A DNA stretch of 64,000 bases from Gluconacetobacter johannae (GTDB lineage Bacteria; Pseudomonadota; Alphaproteobacteria; Acetobacterales; Acetobacteraceae). Shown piece by piece: positions 51,120 to 59,723 of this stretch (positions are counted from its first letter, which is position 1; each line of letters begins with the position of its first letter). Where the stretch lies: contig NZ_BAQK01000079.1 of assembly GCF_025994435.1 (NCBI RefSeq), positions 5,294-69,293 of the forward strand. Direction: 5' to 3'. The notes under the pieces were generated by a model, which ran no database searches, was not told the origin of the DNA, and saw only the letters and a program-made list of their open reading frames with translations. The translations under genes and the position numbers were made by a program.

Positions 51120-54100
51120 GCCAGGCGTTCCGCGTGCCCGGCCATGGCCGGGTCGATCCGGCCCGGACCGTGAGCTTCACCTTCGACGGCCGCCGCTTCC
51201 AGGGCCAGGCCGGCGACACGCTGGCGTCCGCCCTGCTGGCGAACGGCCATCACCTGATGGGCCGGTCGTTCAAATATCACCGCCCGCGCGGCGCGGTGTC
51301 GGCCGGGTCGGACGAGCCGAACGCGCTGGTCGCCGTCGGCAGCGGCCCCGCCTTGCAGACGCCCAACCTGCGCGCGACGCAGGTGGAGCTGTACGAGGGG
51401 CTGACGGCCGTCAGCCAGAACCGCTTCCCGTCCCTGAAATTCGACCTGGGCGCGGTCAACACGCTGGCCGCGCCGCTGCTGCCGGCGGGGTTCTACTACA
51501 AGACGTTCATGTGGCCGCGCAGCTTCTGGGACCGGGTGTACGAACCCGTCATCCGCCGCGCCGCGGGGCTGGGCGTGGCCCCGACCGCGCCCGACCCGGA
51601 CCATTACGCCTTCCAGTACGCCCATTGCGACGTGCTGGTGGCCGGCGCCGGCCCGGCGGGCCTGGCGGCGGCGCTGGCGGCCGGGCGGGCCGGCGCGCGG
51701 GTGATTCTGGCCGAGGAGACCGCCGAGGCGGGCGGGTCGCTGCTGTCCGACCGCACGTCGCGGATCGACGGCCGGCCGGCGGCGCTGTGGGTGGCCGACA
51801 TCCTGGCCGAACTGGCGGGCCTGCCGAACGTGCGGGTGCTGACGCGCTGCACCGCGTTCAATTACGGGCCGCACAACATGGTGGCGCTGAACCAGCGCCT
51901 GAGCGACCACCTGGCCGACCCCGCGCCCGACATGCCGCGCGAACGCCTGTGGCAGGTCCGCGCGCAGGAGGTCGTGCTGGCGGCCGGCGCGCTGGAACGC
52001 CCGCTGGTGTTCGAGGGCAACGACCGCCCCGGCGTGATGCTGGCCAGCGCCGCGCGGACCTATCTGAACCGTTACGGCGTGGCGTGCGGCAGGCGGGCGG
52101 TGATCGTGACGGCGGACGATTCCGCCTATCGCGTGGCGCTGGACCTGCATGCGGCCGGGGTGACGGTGGCGGCCATCGCCGACCTGCGCCCGGCCCCGGA
52201 TTCGGCGCTGGTGCGCGCGGCGCAGGAGGCGGGGCTGACGGTGCTGCCGGGCACCACCGTCCAGCGCGCGCATGGCGGCACGCGCGTCCACGGTGTGGAA
52301 CTGGCGCGGCTGCTGCCCGATGGTTCGGTGGGGAAGGGCCGGCACTGGCGGGCCGACCTGGTGCTGATGTCGGGCGGCTATACGCCCAGCGTGCATCTGT
52401 TCTCGCAATCGCGGGGCAAGCTGGTGTTCGATGCCGAACTGGGCGTCTATGTGCCCGGCGAACCGGCCGAGCGCACGCGTTCGGCGGGTGCGTGCCGGGG
52501 GGTCTACGCCCTGGCATGCGTGCTGGCCGACGGCGCGGCCGCCGGGGTCGCGGCCGCCGGTGCGGCGGGCTTTGCGGCCGATGCGCCGGCGTGGACGGTC
52601 GATGCGGCGGACGAACCGGGGCGGGGCGGTTATGCCGGCGCGCTGCCGCGTCGCGGCAAGGGGCTGCTGGCCATGGCCTTCGTCGATTTCCAGAACGACG
52701 TGACGGCCAAGGACGTGAAGCTGGCGGTGCGCGAGGGCTTCCAGTCCATCGAGCATATCAAGCGCTACACCACCACCGGCATGGCGACCGACCAGGGCAA
52801 GATGTCCAACGTCAACGCGCTGGGCATCGCGGCCGACGCGCTGGGCCGGCCGGTGGAAAAGGTGGGGCTGACCACCTTCCGCCCGCCCTTCACCCCGGTA
52901 ACGTTCGGCGCCTTCGCCAGCCATGCGCGCGGCGACCTGTTCGACCCGGACCGTCGGACCCCGATCGACCCCTGGGCGCGCGCGCAGGGCGCGGTGTTCG
53001 AGGACGTGGGCCTGTGGCGGCGGGCGCGCTATTTCCCGCGCGGCAGCGAGGACATGGAGGCCGCCGTCCGGCGCGAATGCCTGGCGGTGCGGGGCGGCGT
53101 GGGCATTTTCGACGCCTCGACCCTGGGCAAGATCGAGGTGGTCGGCCCCGACGCCGCGACCTTCATGAACCGCATGTACGTCAACGCCTGGACCAAGCTG
53201 GGCGTCGGCAGGTGCCGCTATGGCCTGATGTGCCGGGAAAACGGCTTCGTCTACGATGACGGCGTGGTCGGGCGGATTGCCCAGGACCGCTTCCATGTCA
53301 CCACCACGACCGGCGGCGCGCCGGGCGTGCTGGCGCTGATGGAAGACTACCTCCAGACCGAATGGCCCGAGCTGGACGTCTGGCTGACCTCGACCACCGA
53401 GGAATGGGCGGTGATCGCCCTGCAGGGCCCTTCGGCGCGCGCGGTGCTGGCGCCGCTGGTGGACGGGCTGGACATCTCGGCCGAGGCCCTGCCGCACATG
53501 AGCCTGGCCGAGGGCACCATCGGCGGCGTGCCGATGCGCCTGTTCCGCGTCAGCTTCACCGGCGAGCTGGGCTTCGAGATCAACGTGCCCGCCCGCCATG
53601 GCCGCGCGGTGTGGCAGGCGATCTGGGATGCCGGGCAGGGGGTGGGCATCACCCCCTACGGCACCGAGACGATGCATGTGCTGCGGGCGGAGAAAGGCTA
53701 CATCATCGTCGGCCAGGAAACCGACGGCACCGCGACGCCCGACGACGCGGGCTGCGGCTGGGCGGTCAGCAAGGCGAAGGCCGATTTCGTGGGCAAGCGC
53801 TCGCTGGCGCTGCCGGCGATGCAGGCCCCGGACCGCAAGCAGCTTGTCGGCCTGCTGACCGAGGCGGCGTGGGAGGTGCTGGAGGAAGGCGCGCAACTGG
53901 TGGCCCGCCCCGACGAGGCGATCCCGATGCGGGTGCTGGGCCATGTGACCTCGTCCTATTTCTCGGCGACGCTGGGGCGCTCGATCGCGCTGGCGATGGT
54001 GTCGGGCGGCCGCGCGCGGGTGGGCGAGACGCTGTACGTGCCCATGGAAGGCCGCACCATCGCGGTGACGGTGACGAAACCGGTGTTCTACGACGTCGAA

Positions 54101-54121
54101 GGGGCACGTCTGAATGTCTGA
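51116..54121 (+). CDS. soxA: Sarcosine oxidase alpha subunit
   Basis: 1001 residues. The N-terminal domain (HHLMGRSFKYHRPRGAVSAG) is the ferredoxin-like fold without cluster. The NAD-type nucleotide domain begins DVLVAGAGPAGLAAALAAGR near residue 171. The C-terminal 400 residues are an aminomethyltransferase-like domain that transfers the methyl carbon to tetrahydrofolate (FDASTLGKIEVVGPDAATFM; TGELGFEINVPARHG; TPYGTETMHVLRAEKGYIIV). The stop TGA at 54119-54121 is also the left target duplication of MITE copy 3. Confidence 0.95.
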   Translation: MSQAFRVPGHGRVDPARTVSFTFDGRRFQGQAGDTLASALLANGHHLMGRSFKYHRPRGAVSAGSDEPNALVAVGSGPALQTPNLRATQVELYEGLTAVSQNRFPSLKFDLGAVNTLAAPLLPAGFYYKTFMWPRSFWDRVYEPVIRRAAGLGVAPTAPDPDHYAFQYAHCDVLVAGAGPAGLAAALAAGRAGARVILAEETAEAGGSLLSDRTSRIDGRPAALWVADILAELAGLPNVRVLTRCTAFNYGPHNMVALNQRLSDHLADPAPDMPRERLWQVRAQEVVLAAGALERPLVFEGNDRPGVMLASAARTYLNRYGVACGRRAVIVTADDSAYRVALDLHAAGVTVAAIADLRPAPDSALVRAAQEAGLTVLPGTTVQRAHGGTRVHGVELARLLPDGSVGKGRHWRADLVLMSGGYTPSVHLFSQSRGKLVFDAELGVYVPGEPAERTRSAGACRGVYALACVLADGAAAGVAAAGAAGFAADAPAWTVDAADEPGRGGYAGALPRRGKGLLAMAFVDFQNDVTAKDVKLAVREGFQSIEHIKRYTTTGMATDQGKMSNVNALGIAADALGRPVEKVGLTTFRPPFTPVTFGAFASHARGDLFDPDRRTPIDPWARAQGAVFEDVGLWRRARYFPRGSEDMEAAVRRECLAVRGGVGIFDASTLGKIEVVGPDAATFMNRMYVNAWTKLGVGRCRYGLMCRENGFVYDDGVVGRIAQDRFHVTTTTGGAPGVLALMEDYLQTEWPELDVWLTSTTEEWAVIALQGPSARAVLAPLVDGLDISAEALPHMSLAEGTIGGVPMRLFRVSFTGELGFEINVPARHGRAVWQAIWDAGQGVGITPYGTETMHVLRAEKGYIIVGQETDGTATPDDAGCGWAVSKAKADFVGKRSLALPAMQAPDRKQLVGLLTEAAWEVLEEGAQLVARPDEAIPMRVLGHVTSSYFSATLGRSIALAMVSGGRARVGETLYVPMEGRTIAVTVTKPVFYDVEGARLNV

Positions 54122-54283
54122 GAGCCTGACCGGAAATGCGCGTTGGCGGCGATCCGACGCGCGTTTCCTGCGCTCCGATGCTCACGGCCATCAAGGCCGC
54201 TCCGCTTCGGTGCTCGAAAACACACGCCGGGCGCTTCACTGCGTTCCGCTCTCGCTCGCCAGCCCACATTTCCGATCAGGCTC
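54122..54283. repeat. 162-base MITE, copy 3, between soxA and soxG
   Basis: Terminal repeats GAGCCTGACCGGAAATG / CATTTCCGATCAGGCTC match with one difference. TGA flanks both sides (54119-54121 and 54284-54286). Element plus duplication is 165 bases, 55 codons, with no stop in the soxG frame. Confidence 0.9.
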
Positions 54284-54290
54284 TGACACC

Positions 54291-54812
54291 ATGCAGCTTT
54301 CCCACAGCGAGTTCGCCCTGGCCCCGGCCGCCGAGCGGCGGCGGTTCGTATTGCAGGCCCGGCCCGCAACCCTGGACGTTGCGGCCCGCGCGCTGGGGCT
54401 GGGCGACACGTTCGCCATGCTGGCGGCCGCCGCGGCCGGGGCCGTGACGGCCCTGCGCCTGGGGCCGCAGGAGGTGCTGCTGCTGCTGGACCCGGCGGGG
54501 GCGGACGACGGCCTGTCGGCGCTGCGCGCGGGGCTGGCGGGCGTGGCGCACAGCCTGGTGGAGGTCAGCGACCGGCAGGTGGGGCTGGACCTGTCCGGCG
54601 CGCTGGTCGAGGCGGCGCTGGCGTCCCTGACGTCGATCGACGTGGCGGTTGCGGCCTTTCCGGTCGGCATGGCCACGCGGACCCTGCTGGGCAAGGCCGA
54701 CGGCGTGCTGTGGCGCACCGCGCCGGACCGGTTCCGGCTGGAAGTCTGGCGGTCGTTCGCGCCCTATCTGTCGGGCCTGCTGGATGAGGCGGCGCGCGAC
54801 GCCGTATTCTGA
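54291..54812 (+). CDS. soxG: Sarcosine oxidase gamma subunit
   Basis: 173 residues from ATG 54291. Small subunit resembling the aminomethyltransferase fold of soxA: LRLGPQEVLLLLDPAGADDG, VSDRQVGLDLSGALVEAALA, and FRLEVWRSFAPYLSGLLDEA. Before the MITE came in, an ATG overlapping the soxA stop (ATGTCTGA at 54114) would have started this gene four codons upstream. That ATG still has the better ribosome site (GAAGGGG) and now reads through the MITE into soxG, giving 232 residues. Which start is used cannot be told. Confidence 0.88.
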   Translation: MQLSHSEFALAPAAERRRFVLQARPATLDVAARALGLGDTFAMLAAAAAGAVTALRLGPQEVLLLLDPAGADDGLSALRAGLAGVAHSLVEVSDRQVGLDLSGALVEAALASLTSIDVAVAAFPVGMATRTLLGKADGVLWRTAPDRFRLEVWRSFAPYLSGLLDEAARDAVF

Positions 54813-54844
54813 CGGCGGGACCGGTCGGGCCGGGAGGCGGCAGG

Positions 54845-56215
54845 ATGATAAGTCTGTTCGACCTGTTCAAAATCGGGATCGGCCCGTCCTCGTCGCACAC
54901 GGTGGGGCCGATGCGCGCCGCCCACGATTTCGCGGCGGCGCTGCCGGGGCCGGGCCATGCGCCGGCCGACGTCGCGCGGCTGCGGGTGACGCTGTACGGG
55001 TCGCTGGCCTGGACCGGCGTGGGGCATGCGACGGACAAGGCGGTGATCCTGGGCCTGGCCGGGCTGCTGCCCGACGCGGTGGACCCCGACGCCGCCGACC
55101 GGCTGGCGGACACGGTGCGCGCCGCGCGCATGCTGGACGTGCGCGGGGCGCCGGTGGCGTTCGACCCCGCGACCGACATCGTCTTCGACCGCGACAGCGT
55201 GCCGCCCGTCCACCCCAACACCTTGCAGTTCGAGGCCCTGGACGCGGCGGGCGCGGTGCTGCGGGTCGGGCGTTTCTGTTCCATCGGCGGGGGCTTCGTG
55301 ACGCCCGAGGACCAGCCCGCGACCGTGGCGGCGCTGTCCGAGCCCGTGCCGTTCGATTTCGTGTCGGGCCGCGACCTGCTGGAGCACGCCCGGCGCACGG
55401 GCCTGACCATCGCGGAGATCGTGCTGGCGAACGAGGCCGCGCTGCGCCCGATGGCCGAGGTCACGGCCTGTCTGGACCGGATCGTGGACGCGATGATGGC
55501 CAGCGTGGCGCGCGGCATGGCGCGGGAGGGCGTGCTGCCCGGCCGCCTGGCCGTGCGCCGGCGCGCGCCGGCCATCCGCGCGCGGCTGGAGGCCGACCGC
55601 TTCCGCAACGTCCGCGCGGCGCACGAGGTGATGGACTGGGTCAGCCTGTTCGCCATCGCGGTGAACGAGGAAAACGCCGCCGGCGGCCGCATCGTGACCG
55701 CGCCGACCAACGGGGCGGCGGGCGTGGTGCCCGCCGTGCTGCGCTATTATCGCGATTTCTGCCCCGGCGCGTCGCAGGCGGGCCTGCGCGATTTCCTGCT
55801 GACGGCCTCGGCGGTGGGCGGGCTGTTCAAGCGCAATGCCTCGATTTCCGGGGCCGAGGTCGGCTGCCAGGGCGAGGTCGGGGTGGCGTGCTCGATGGCG
55901 GCGGCGGGGCTGGCGGCGGCGCTGGGCGCCGATGCGGCGCAGGTCGAGAACGCGGCCGAGATCGGGATGGAACATCACCTGGGCATGACCTGCGACCCGG
56001 TGGGCGGGCTGGTGCAGATCCCGTGCATCGAACGCAACGCCTTCGGCGCGGTGAAGGCGATCAACGCGGCCTCGCTGGCGATGCGCGGCGACGGCGCGCA
56101 CCATGTCTCGCTGGACCAGGTGATCGTGACGATGCGCGAGACCGGCGCGGACATGAGCAGCCGCTACAAGGAAACGTCGCTGGGGGGACTGGCGGTGGGA
56201 TTCCCCGAGTGTTGA
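54845..56215 (+). CDS. sdaA: L-serine dehydratase (iron-sulfur, single chain)
   Basis: 456 residues. Converts L-serine to pyruvate and ammonia. GIGPSSSHTVGPMRAAHDFA opens the beta domain. EVGCQGEVGVACSMAAAG, and MTCDPVGGLVQIPCIERNAF with its Cys residues, hold the 4Fe-4S cluster. RIVTAPTNGAAGVVPAVLRY and NASISGAEV are family motifs. It lies 32 bases after soxG, so serine made from glycine can enter central metabolism. Regulation probably shared with the sox genes. Confidence 0.93.
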   Translation: MISLFDLFKIGIGPSSSHTVGPMRAAHDFAAALPGPGHAPADVARLRVTLYGSLAWTGVGHATDKAVILGLAGLLPDAVDPDAADRLADTVRAARMLDVRGAPVAFDPATDIVFDRDSVPPVHPNTLQFEALDAAGAVLRVGRFCSIGGGFVTPEDQPATVAALSEPVPFDFVSGRDLLEHARRTGLTIAEIVLANEAALRPMAEVTACLDRIVDAMMASVARGMAREGVLPGRLAVRRRAPAIRARLEADRFRNVRAAHEVMDWVSLFAIAVNEENAAGGRIVTAPTNGAAGVVPAVLRYYRDFCPGASQAGLRDFLLTASAVGGLFKRNASISGAEVGCQGEVGVACSMAAAGLAAALGADAAQVENAAEIGMEHHLGMTCDPVGGLVQIPCIERNAFGAVKAINAASLAMRGDGAHHVSLDQVIVTMRETGADMSSRYKETSLGGLAVGFPEC

Positions 56216-56231
56216 AAAGCCTGTCATTGAA

Positions 56232-56262
56232 AGTCGTTGCGTATTAAAAATATGTCGTTCTG
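56232..56262 (+). promoter_or_regulatory. Candidate regulator site upstream of gbcA
   Basis: AGTCGTTGC (56232) and ATGTCGTTC (56252) are imperfect direct repeats with GTCGTT 21 bases apart, in the AT-rich gap after sdaA. They resemble the repeats before soxB and could bind the GbdR-like protein encoded at 58703. Spacing differs between the two sites. Confidence 0.4.
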
Positions 56263-56340
56263 CGGCAATTAAACCTTCGTCAACGCGGCACAGTGAGGCA
56301 TCCGCGCGGGCGGTGTGCTCAGCAGGGAAGGGCGGTCGGG

Positions 56341-57597
56341 ATGTCGGAACAGAGCAGGATATCGGTGAAGGAGCTGGTGGCGCGGCGCAAGGCCGGCTAC
56401 GCGCTGGAGGCCCCGTTCTATACCAGTGCGGAGATCTTTCGCGTCGATATGGACGTGATCTTCGGCCGGCACTGGATCTTCGTCGGCCTCGACCCCGACG
56501 TGCCCGAGGCCGGCGATGCGATGGTGGTCAATATCGGCCCGTCCTCGGTCATCATCGTGCGCGGCGACGACGAGGAGGTCCGCGCCTTCCACAATGTCTG
56601 CCGCCATCGCGGCGCGCGCATCCTGCCCGAGGGCAAGGCGATCATCGGCAATGTCGTCTGCCCTTACCATTCCTGGACCTACGGGCTGGAGGGCGGGCTG
56701 AAGTTCGCCGAGCACATGGGGCCGGGGTTCGACCCCACATGCCACGGGCTGAAGCCCGTCGCCCTGCGGTCGGTGTCCGGGCTGCTGTTCATCTGCCTGT
56801 CCGACGACCCGCCGGCCGACATCGACGAGATGGCGGCGGCGATGGCGCCGTACCTGGCGCCGCACGACATCCGCAATACCCGCGTCGCCTTCCAGTCGGA
56901 CCTGATCGAGGACGGGAACTGGAAGCTGACGATGGAAAACAATCGCGAGTGCTATCACTGCGCGCCCAACCATCCGGAACTGACCATCCCGCTGTTCGCC
57001 TACGGGTTCGGCTTCGCGCCCGATGCGCTGGACGAGGAAGGCCGGCGCGAGGCCGACCGCTATGCCAAGCTGATGCGCGCGGCGCATGCGCGGTGGGAGG
57101 CCGAGGGCCTGCCGTCGCGCGAAATCGAGCATCTGGCCGACCGGGCGACGGGTTTCAGGACCGAGCGCCTGCCCATCGACCAGTCGGGCGAAAGCCAGAC
57201 CATGGACACCCGCGCGGCCTGCCGCGTGGCGCTGGGCGGGCTGACCGACAAGGCGATCGGCGGGCTGTCGTTCTGGACGCAGCCCAATTCGTGGCATCAT
57301 TTCATGGGCGATCATATCGTCAGCTTCTCGGCGATCCCGATCGACGAGGGCCATACGCTGGTCCGCACCAAATGGCTGGTGCACAAGGATGCGGTCGAGG
57401 GCGTGGATTACGACCTGCAACGCCTGACCGAAGTGTGGGAGGCGACCAACCGCCAGGATGCCGACCTGGTCGCCATCGGCCAGCAGGGGGCGACCGACCC
57501 GGCGTACGAGGCCGGCCCCTATTCCCCCTATACCGAAGGACTGGTCGAGAAATTCGCCGCCTGGTACATCGACCGCCTGGCCGCGTCCCTGCCGTGA
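56341..57597 (+). CDS. gbcA: Glycine betaine monooxygenase, Rieske oxygenase component
   Basis: 418 residues. Removes one methyl group from glycine betaine to give dimethylglycine and formaldehyde. The Rieske cluster ligands are CRHRGARILPEG and CPYHSWTYGLEG (residues about 87-115). The mononuclear iron site is in LTMENNRECYHCAPNHPELT. The C-terminal part has DQSGESQTMDTRAACRVALG, typical of GbcA. Start at ATG 56341 rather than an upstream in-frame start. It works with the reductase gbcB next to it. Confidence 0.93.
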   Translation: MSEQSRISVKELVARRKAGYALEAPFYTSAEIFRVDMDVIFGRHWIFVGLDPDVPEAGDAMVVNIGPSSVIIVRGDDEEVRAFHNVCRHRGARILPEGKAIIGNVVCPYHSWTYGLEGGLKFAEHMGPGFDPTCHGLKPVALRSVSGLLFICLSDDPPADIDEMAAAMAPYLAPHDIRNTRVAFQSDLIEDGNWKLTMENNRECYHCAPNHPELTIPLFAYGFGFAPDALDEEGRREADRYAKLMRAAHARWEAEGLPSREIEHLADRATGFRTERLPIDQSGESQTMDTRAACRVALGGLTDKAIGGLSFWTQPNSWHHFMGDHIVSFSAIPIDEGHTLVRTKWLVHKDAVEGVDYDLQRLTEVWEATNRQDADLVAIGQQGATDPAYEAGPYSPYTEGLVEKFAAWYIDRLAASLP

Positions 57598-57611
57598 GCG
57601 GCGGTCCGGAC

Positions 57612-58700
57612 ATGGTGGCGCGGCCGCCGCGCCACCCCGTGCCGTACTGGGACCCCGAGGTGGACGAGGTGCTGGTCTGCCGGCAGGTGCGCGACGAGAC
57701 GCCCGACGTCAGGACCTTCGTCTTCACCGCGCCGGAGCCCCGTCGTTTCGCCTATCGTCCCGGCCAGTTCATGACCCTGACGCTGCCGCTGGGCGACGGT
57801 GGGGCGGACATCAACCGCTGCTACACGCTTTCGTCGTCGCCGACGCGGCCCGATACGCTGGCGATTACGGTCAAGCGCGTGCCGGGCGGGGTGGTGTCCA
57901 ACTGGCTGCACGATGCGCTGCGTCCGGGGATGGAGGTCCGCGCGCTGGGCCCGATGGGCGATTTCACCTGCGACGGGCTGGCGGCGGGCAAATACCTGTT
58001 GCTGTCGGGCGGCAGCGGCGTCACGCCGATGATGTCGATGGCGCGGACGTTCCACGACCTGGGCGGGCCGCAGGACGTGGTGTTCCTGCACAGCGCGCGC
58101 AGCCCCGGCGACGTGGTGTTCGCGCGCGAACTGGCGCTGATGGAGCAGAACTGGCCGGCCTTCCGCGCCGTTGCGGTGTGCGAGCACGACAGCCCCGCGG
58201 CGCGGTGGAACGGCCATCGCGGACGCCTGACGCCGGCGATGCTGGCGATGATCGCCCCCGACTTCCGCGCGCGCGAAATCTTCGTCTGCGGGCCGGCCCC
58301 CTATATGGCGGCGGTGCGCGACATGCTGCGCGATGCGGGTTTCGACATGGCCCGGCACCATGAGGAAAGTTTCGATTTCGCCACCCTGTCGGCGGCCGAG
58401 CCCGAGGTGGGCGGGGCGATCGCGGAACTGGAGGCCGCGCGCCACGCCGTGACCTTCACCCGAAGCCGCCGTGCGATCGACTGCGGGGCCGACACCACCA
58501 TCCTGTCGGCGGCGCGCGCGGCGGGCCTGCGCCTGCCGGCCTCGTGCGCCAGGGGCATGTGCGGAACGTGCAAATGCCGTCTGGTGTCAGGGACCGTGGA
58601 GATGAAGCATGACGGCGGCATCCGCCAGCGCGAGATCGACCAGGGCATGATCCTGCTGTGCTGCGCCCGGCCGACCAGCGACCTGGTGGTTGAACGCTGA
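57612..58700 (+). CDS. gbcB: Glycine betaine monooxygenase, reductase component
   Basis: 362 residues. FAD domain PGQFMTLTLPLGDGGADINR, then CYTLSSSPTRPDT. NAD domain LLLSGGSGVTPMMSMARTFH and IFVCGPAPYMAAVRDMLRDA. C-terminal 2Fe-2S ferredoxin with PASCARGMCGTCKCRLVSGT and LLCCARP ligands. Passes electrons from NADH to GbcA. A GTG at 57594 overlapping the gbcA stop is an alternative start. Confidence 0.93.
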   Translation: MVARPPRHPVPYWDPEVDEVLVCRQVRDETPDVRTFVFTAPEPRRFAYRPGQFMTLTLPLGDGGADINRCYTLSSSPTRPDTLAITVKRVPGGVVSNWLHDALRPGMEVRALGPMGDFTCDGLAAGKYLLLSGGSGVTPMMSMARTFHDLGGPQDVVFLHSARSPGDVVFARELALMEQNWPAFRAVAVCEHDSPAARWNGHRGRLTPAMLAMIAPDFRAREIFVCGPAPYMAAVRDMLRDAGFDMARHHEESFDFATLSAAEPEVGGAIAELEAARHAVTFTRSRRAIDCGADTTILSAARAAGLRLPASCARGMCGTCKCRLVSGTVEMKHDGGIRQREIDQGMILLCCARPTSDLVVER

Positions 58701-58702
58701 CG

Positions 58703-59701
58703 ATGTCGCGGGCGCTCGACCTTGCCGGGTTGCGTCGCTTCGGGTTCCTGACCCTGGCCGGCTATTCGATGATCGCCGTCAGCAACGCCATCGAGGCCCT
58801 GCGGATGGCCAACCGGGTGGGCGACGCGCCGGTGTATGAATGGGAGATCGTGACGATGGACGGCGCGGGCGTGCCGGCCAGCAACGGGCTGGCGCTGCAT
58901 CCCGTCGTAGTGGCGGCCGATGCGCGGCCGTTCGACGTGCTGTTCGTCTGCGGGGGCGTCGATGTGCGCGCGGCCACCGGGCGGGCGCTGCTGGCGTGGC
59001 TGCGGCGGCAGGCGCGCGAAGGCGTGGCGCTGGGCGCGCTGTGCACCGGCACCTTCGCCCTGGCCGAGGCCGGGCTGCTGCGCGGCTATCGCTGCGCGAT
59101 CCATTGGGAGAACCTGTCGTCGATCCGCGAGGAATTTCCCGAGATCGACATTTCGGACGACCTGTTCGTGATCGACCGCGACCGGCTGACCTGCACCGGC
59201 GGATCGGTGCCGCTGGACATGATGCTGCGGATCATCGCGGCCCGCTTCGGGCCGGCCCGTGCCCGCGCGGTGTCGGCGCAGTTCATCCTGGACCGCAGCC
59301 GCACCGGCGACGAGGTGCAGCCGGTGCCGGCCCTGGCCGACGCCCCGCCGGCCCTGGCGCGGGCGCTGCGGCTGATCGAGAAGGACATCGACCGGCCGCT
59401 GCGTATCGCCGACATCGCGGCGGCGGCGCGCCTGTCGGTCCGCCAGCTGGAACGGCTGTTCCGCCGCCATACCGGCGCCACCCCCGCCGCCTATCTGGTG
59501 GCGGCGCGGCTGGACCGCGCGCGGCGGCTGCTGCGGCAGACGGTGATGCCGGTCACCGATATCGGCATCGCCTGCGGCTTCGTCTCGGCCGCGCATTTCA
59601 GCACCGCCTATCGCAGCCGCTTCGGCTGCGCCCCGCGCGAGGAACGCAAGGTGCGGGCCGCGCCCGCGCCGTCCCTTCACCCCCATCCGTCGCCTGGCTG
59701 A
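58703..59701 (+). CDS. gbdR: GbdR-like AraC/GlxA-family regulator
   Basis: 332 residues. N-terminal DJ-1/class I amidotransferase-like domain (RFGFLTLAGYSMIAVSNAIE; ALCTGTFALAEAGLLRGYRC; WENLSSIREEFPEIDISDDL) senses ligand without known catalysis. The C-terminal AraC helix-turn-helix pair (about 225-315) includes ADIAAAARLSVRQLERLFRR and IGIACGFVSAAHFSTAYRSR. In Pseudomonas, GbdR activates gbc, dgc and sox genes in response to betaine and dimethylglycine. It lies 2 bases after gbcB, so the activator is in the operon it likely controls. Confidence 0.9.
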   Translation: MSRALDLAGLRRFGFLTLAGYSMIAVSNAIEALRMANRVGDAPVYEWEIVTMDGAGVPASNGLALHPVVVAADARPFDVLFVCGGVDVRAATGRALLAWLRRQAREGVALGALCTGTFALAEAGLLRGYRCAIHWENLSSIREEFPEIDISDDLFVIDRDRLTCTGGSVPLDMMLRIIAARFGPARARAVSAQFILDRSRTGDEVQPVPALADAPPALARALRLIEKDIDRPLRIADIAAAARLSVRQLERLFRRHTGATPAAYLVAARLDRARRLLRQTVMPVTDIGIACGFVSAAHFSTAYRSRFGCAPREERKVRAAPAPSLHPHPSPG

Positions 59702-59723
59702 CGGTGCCCATGGACACTTCCGC

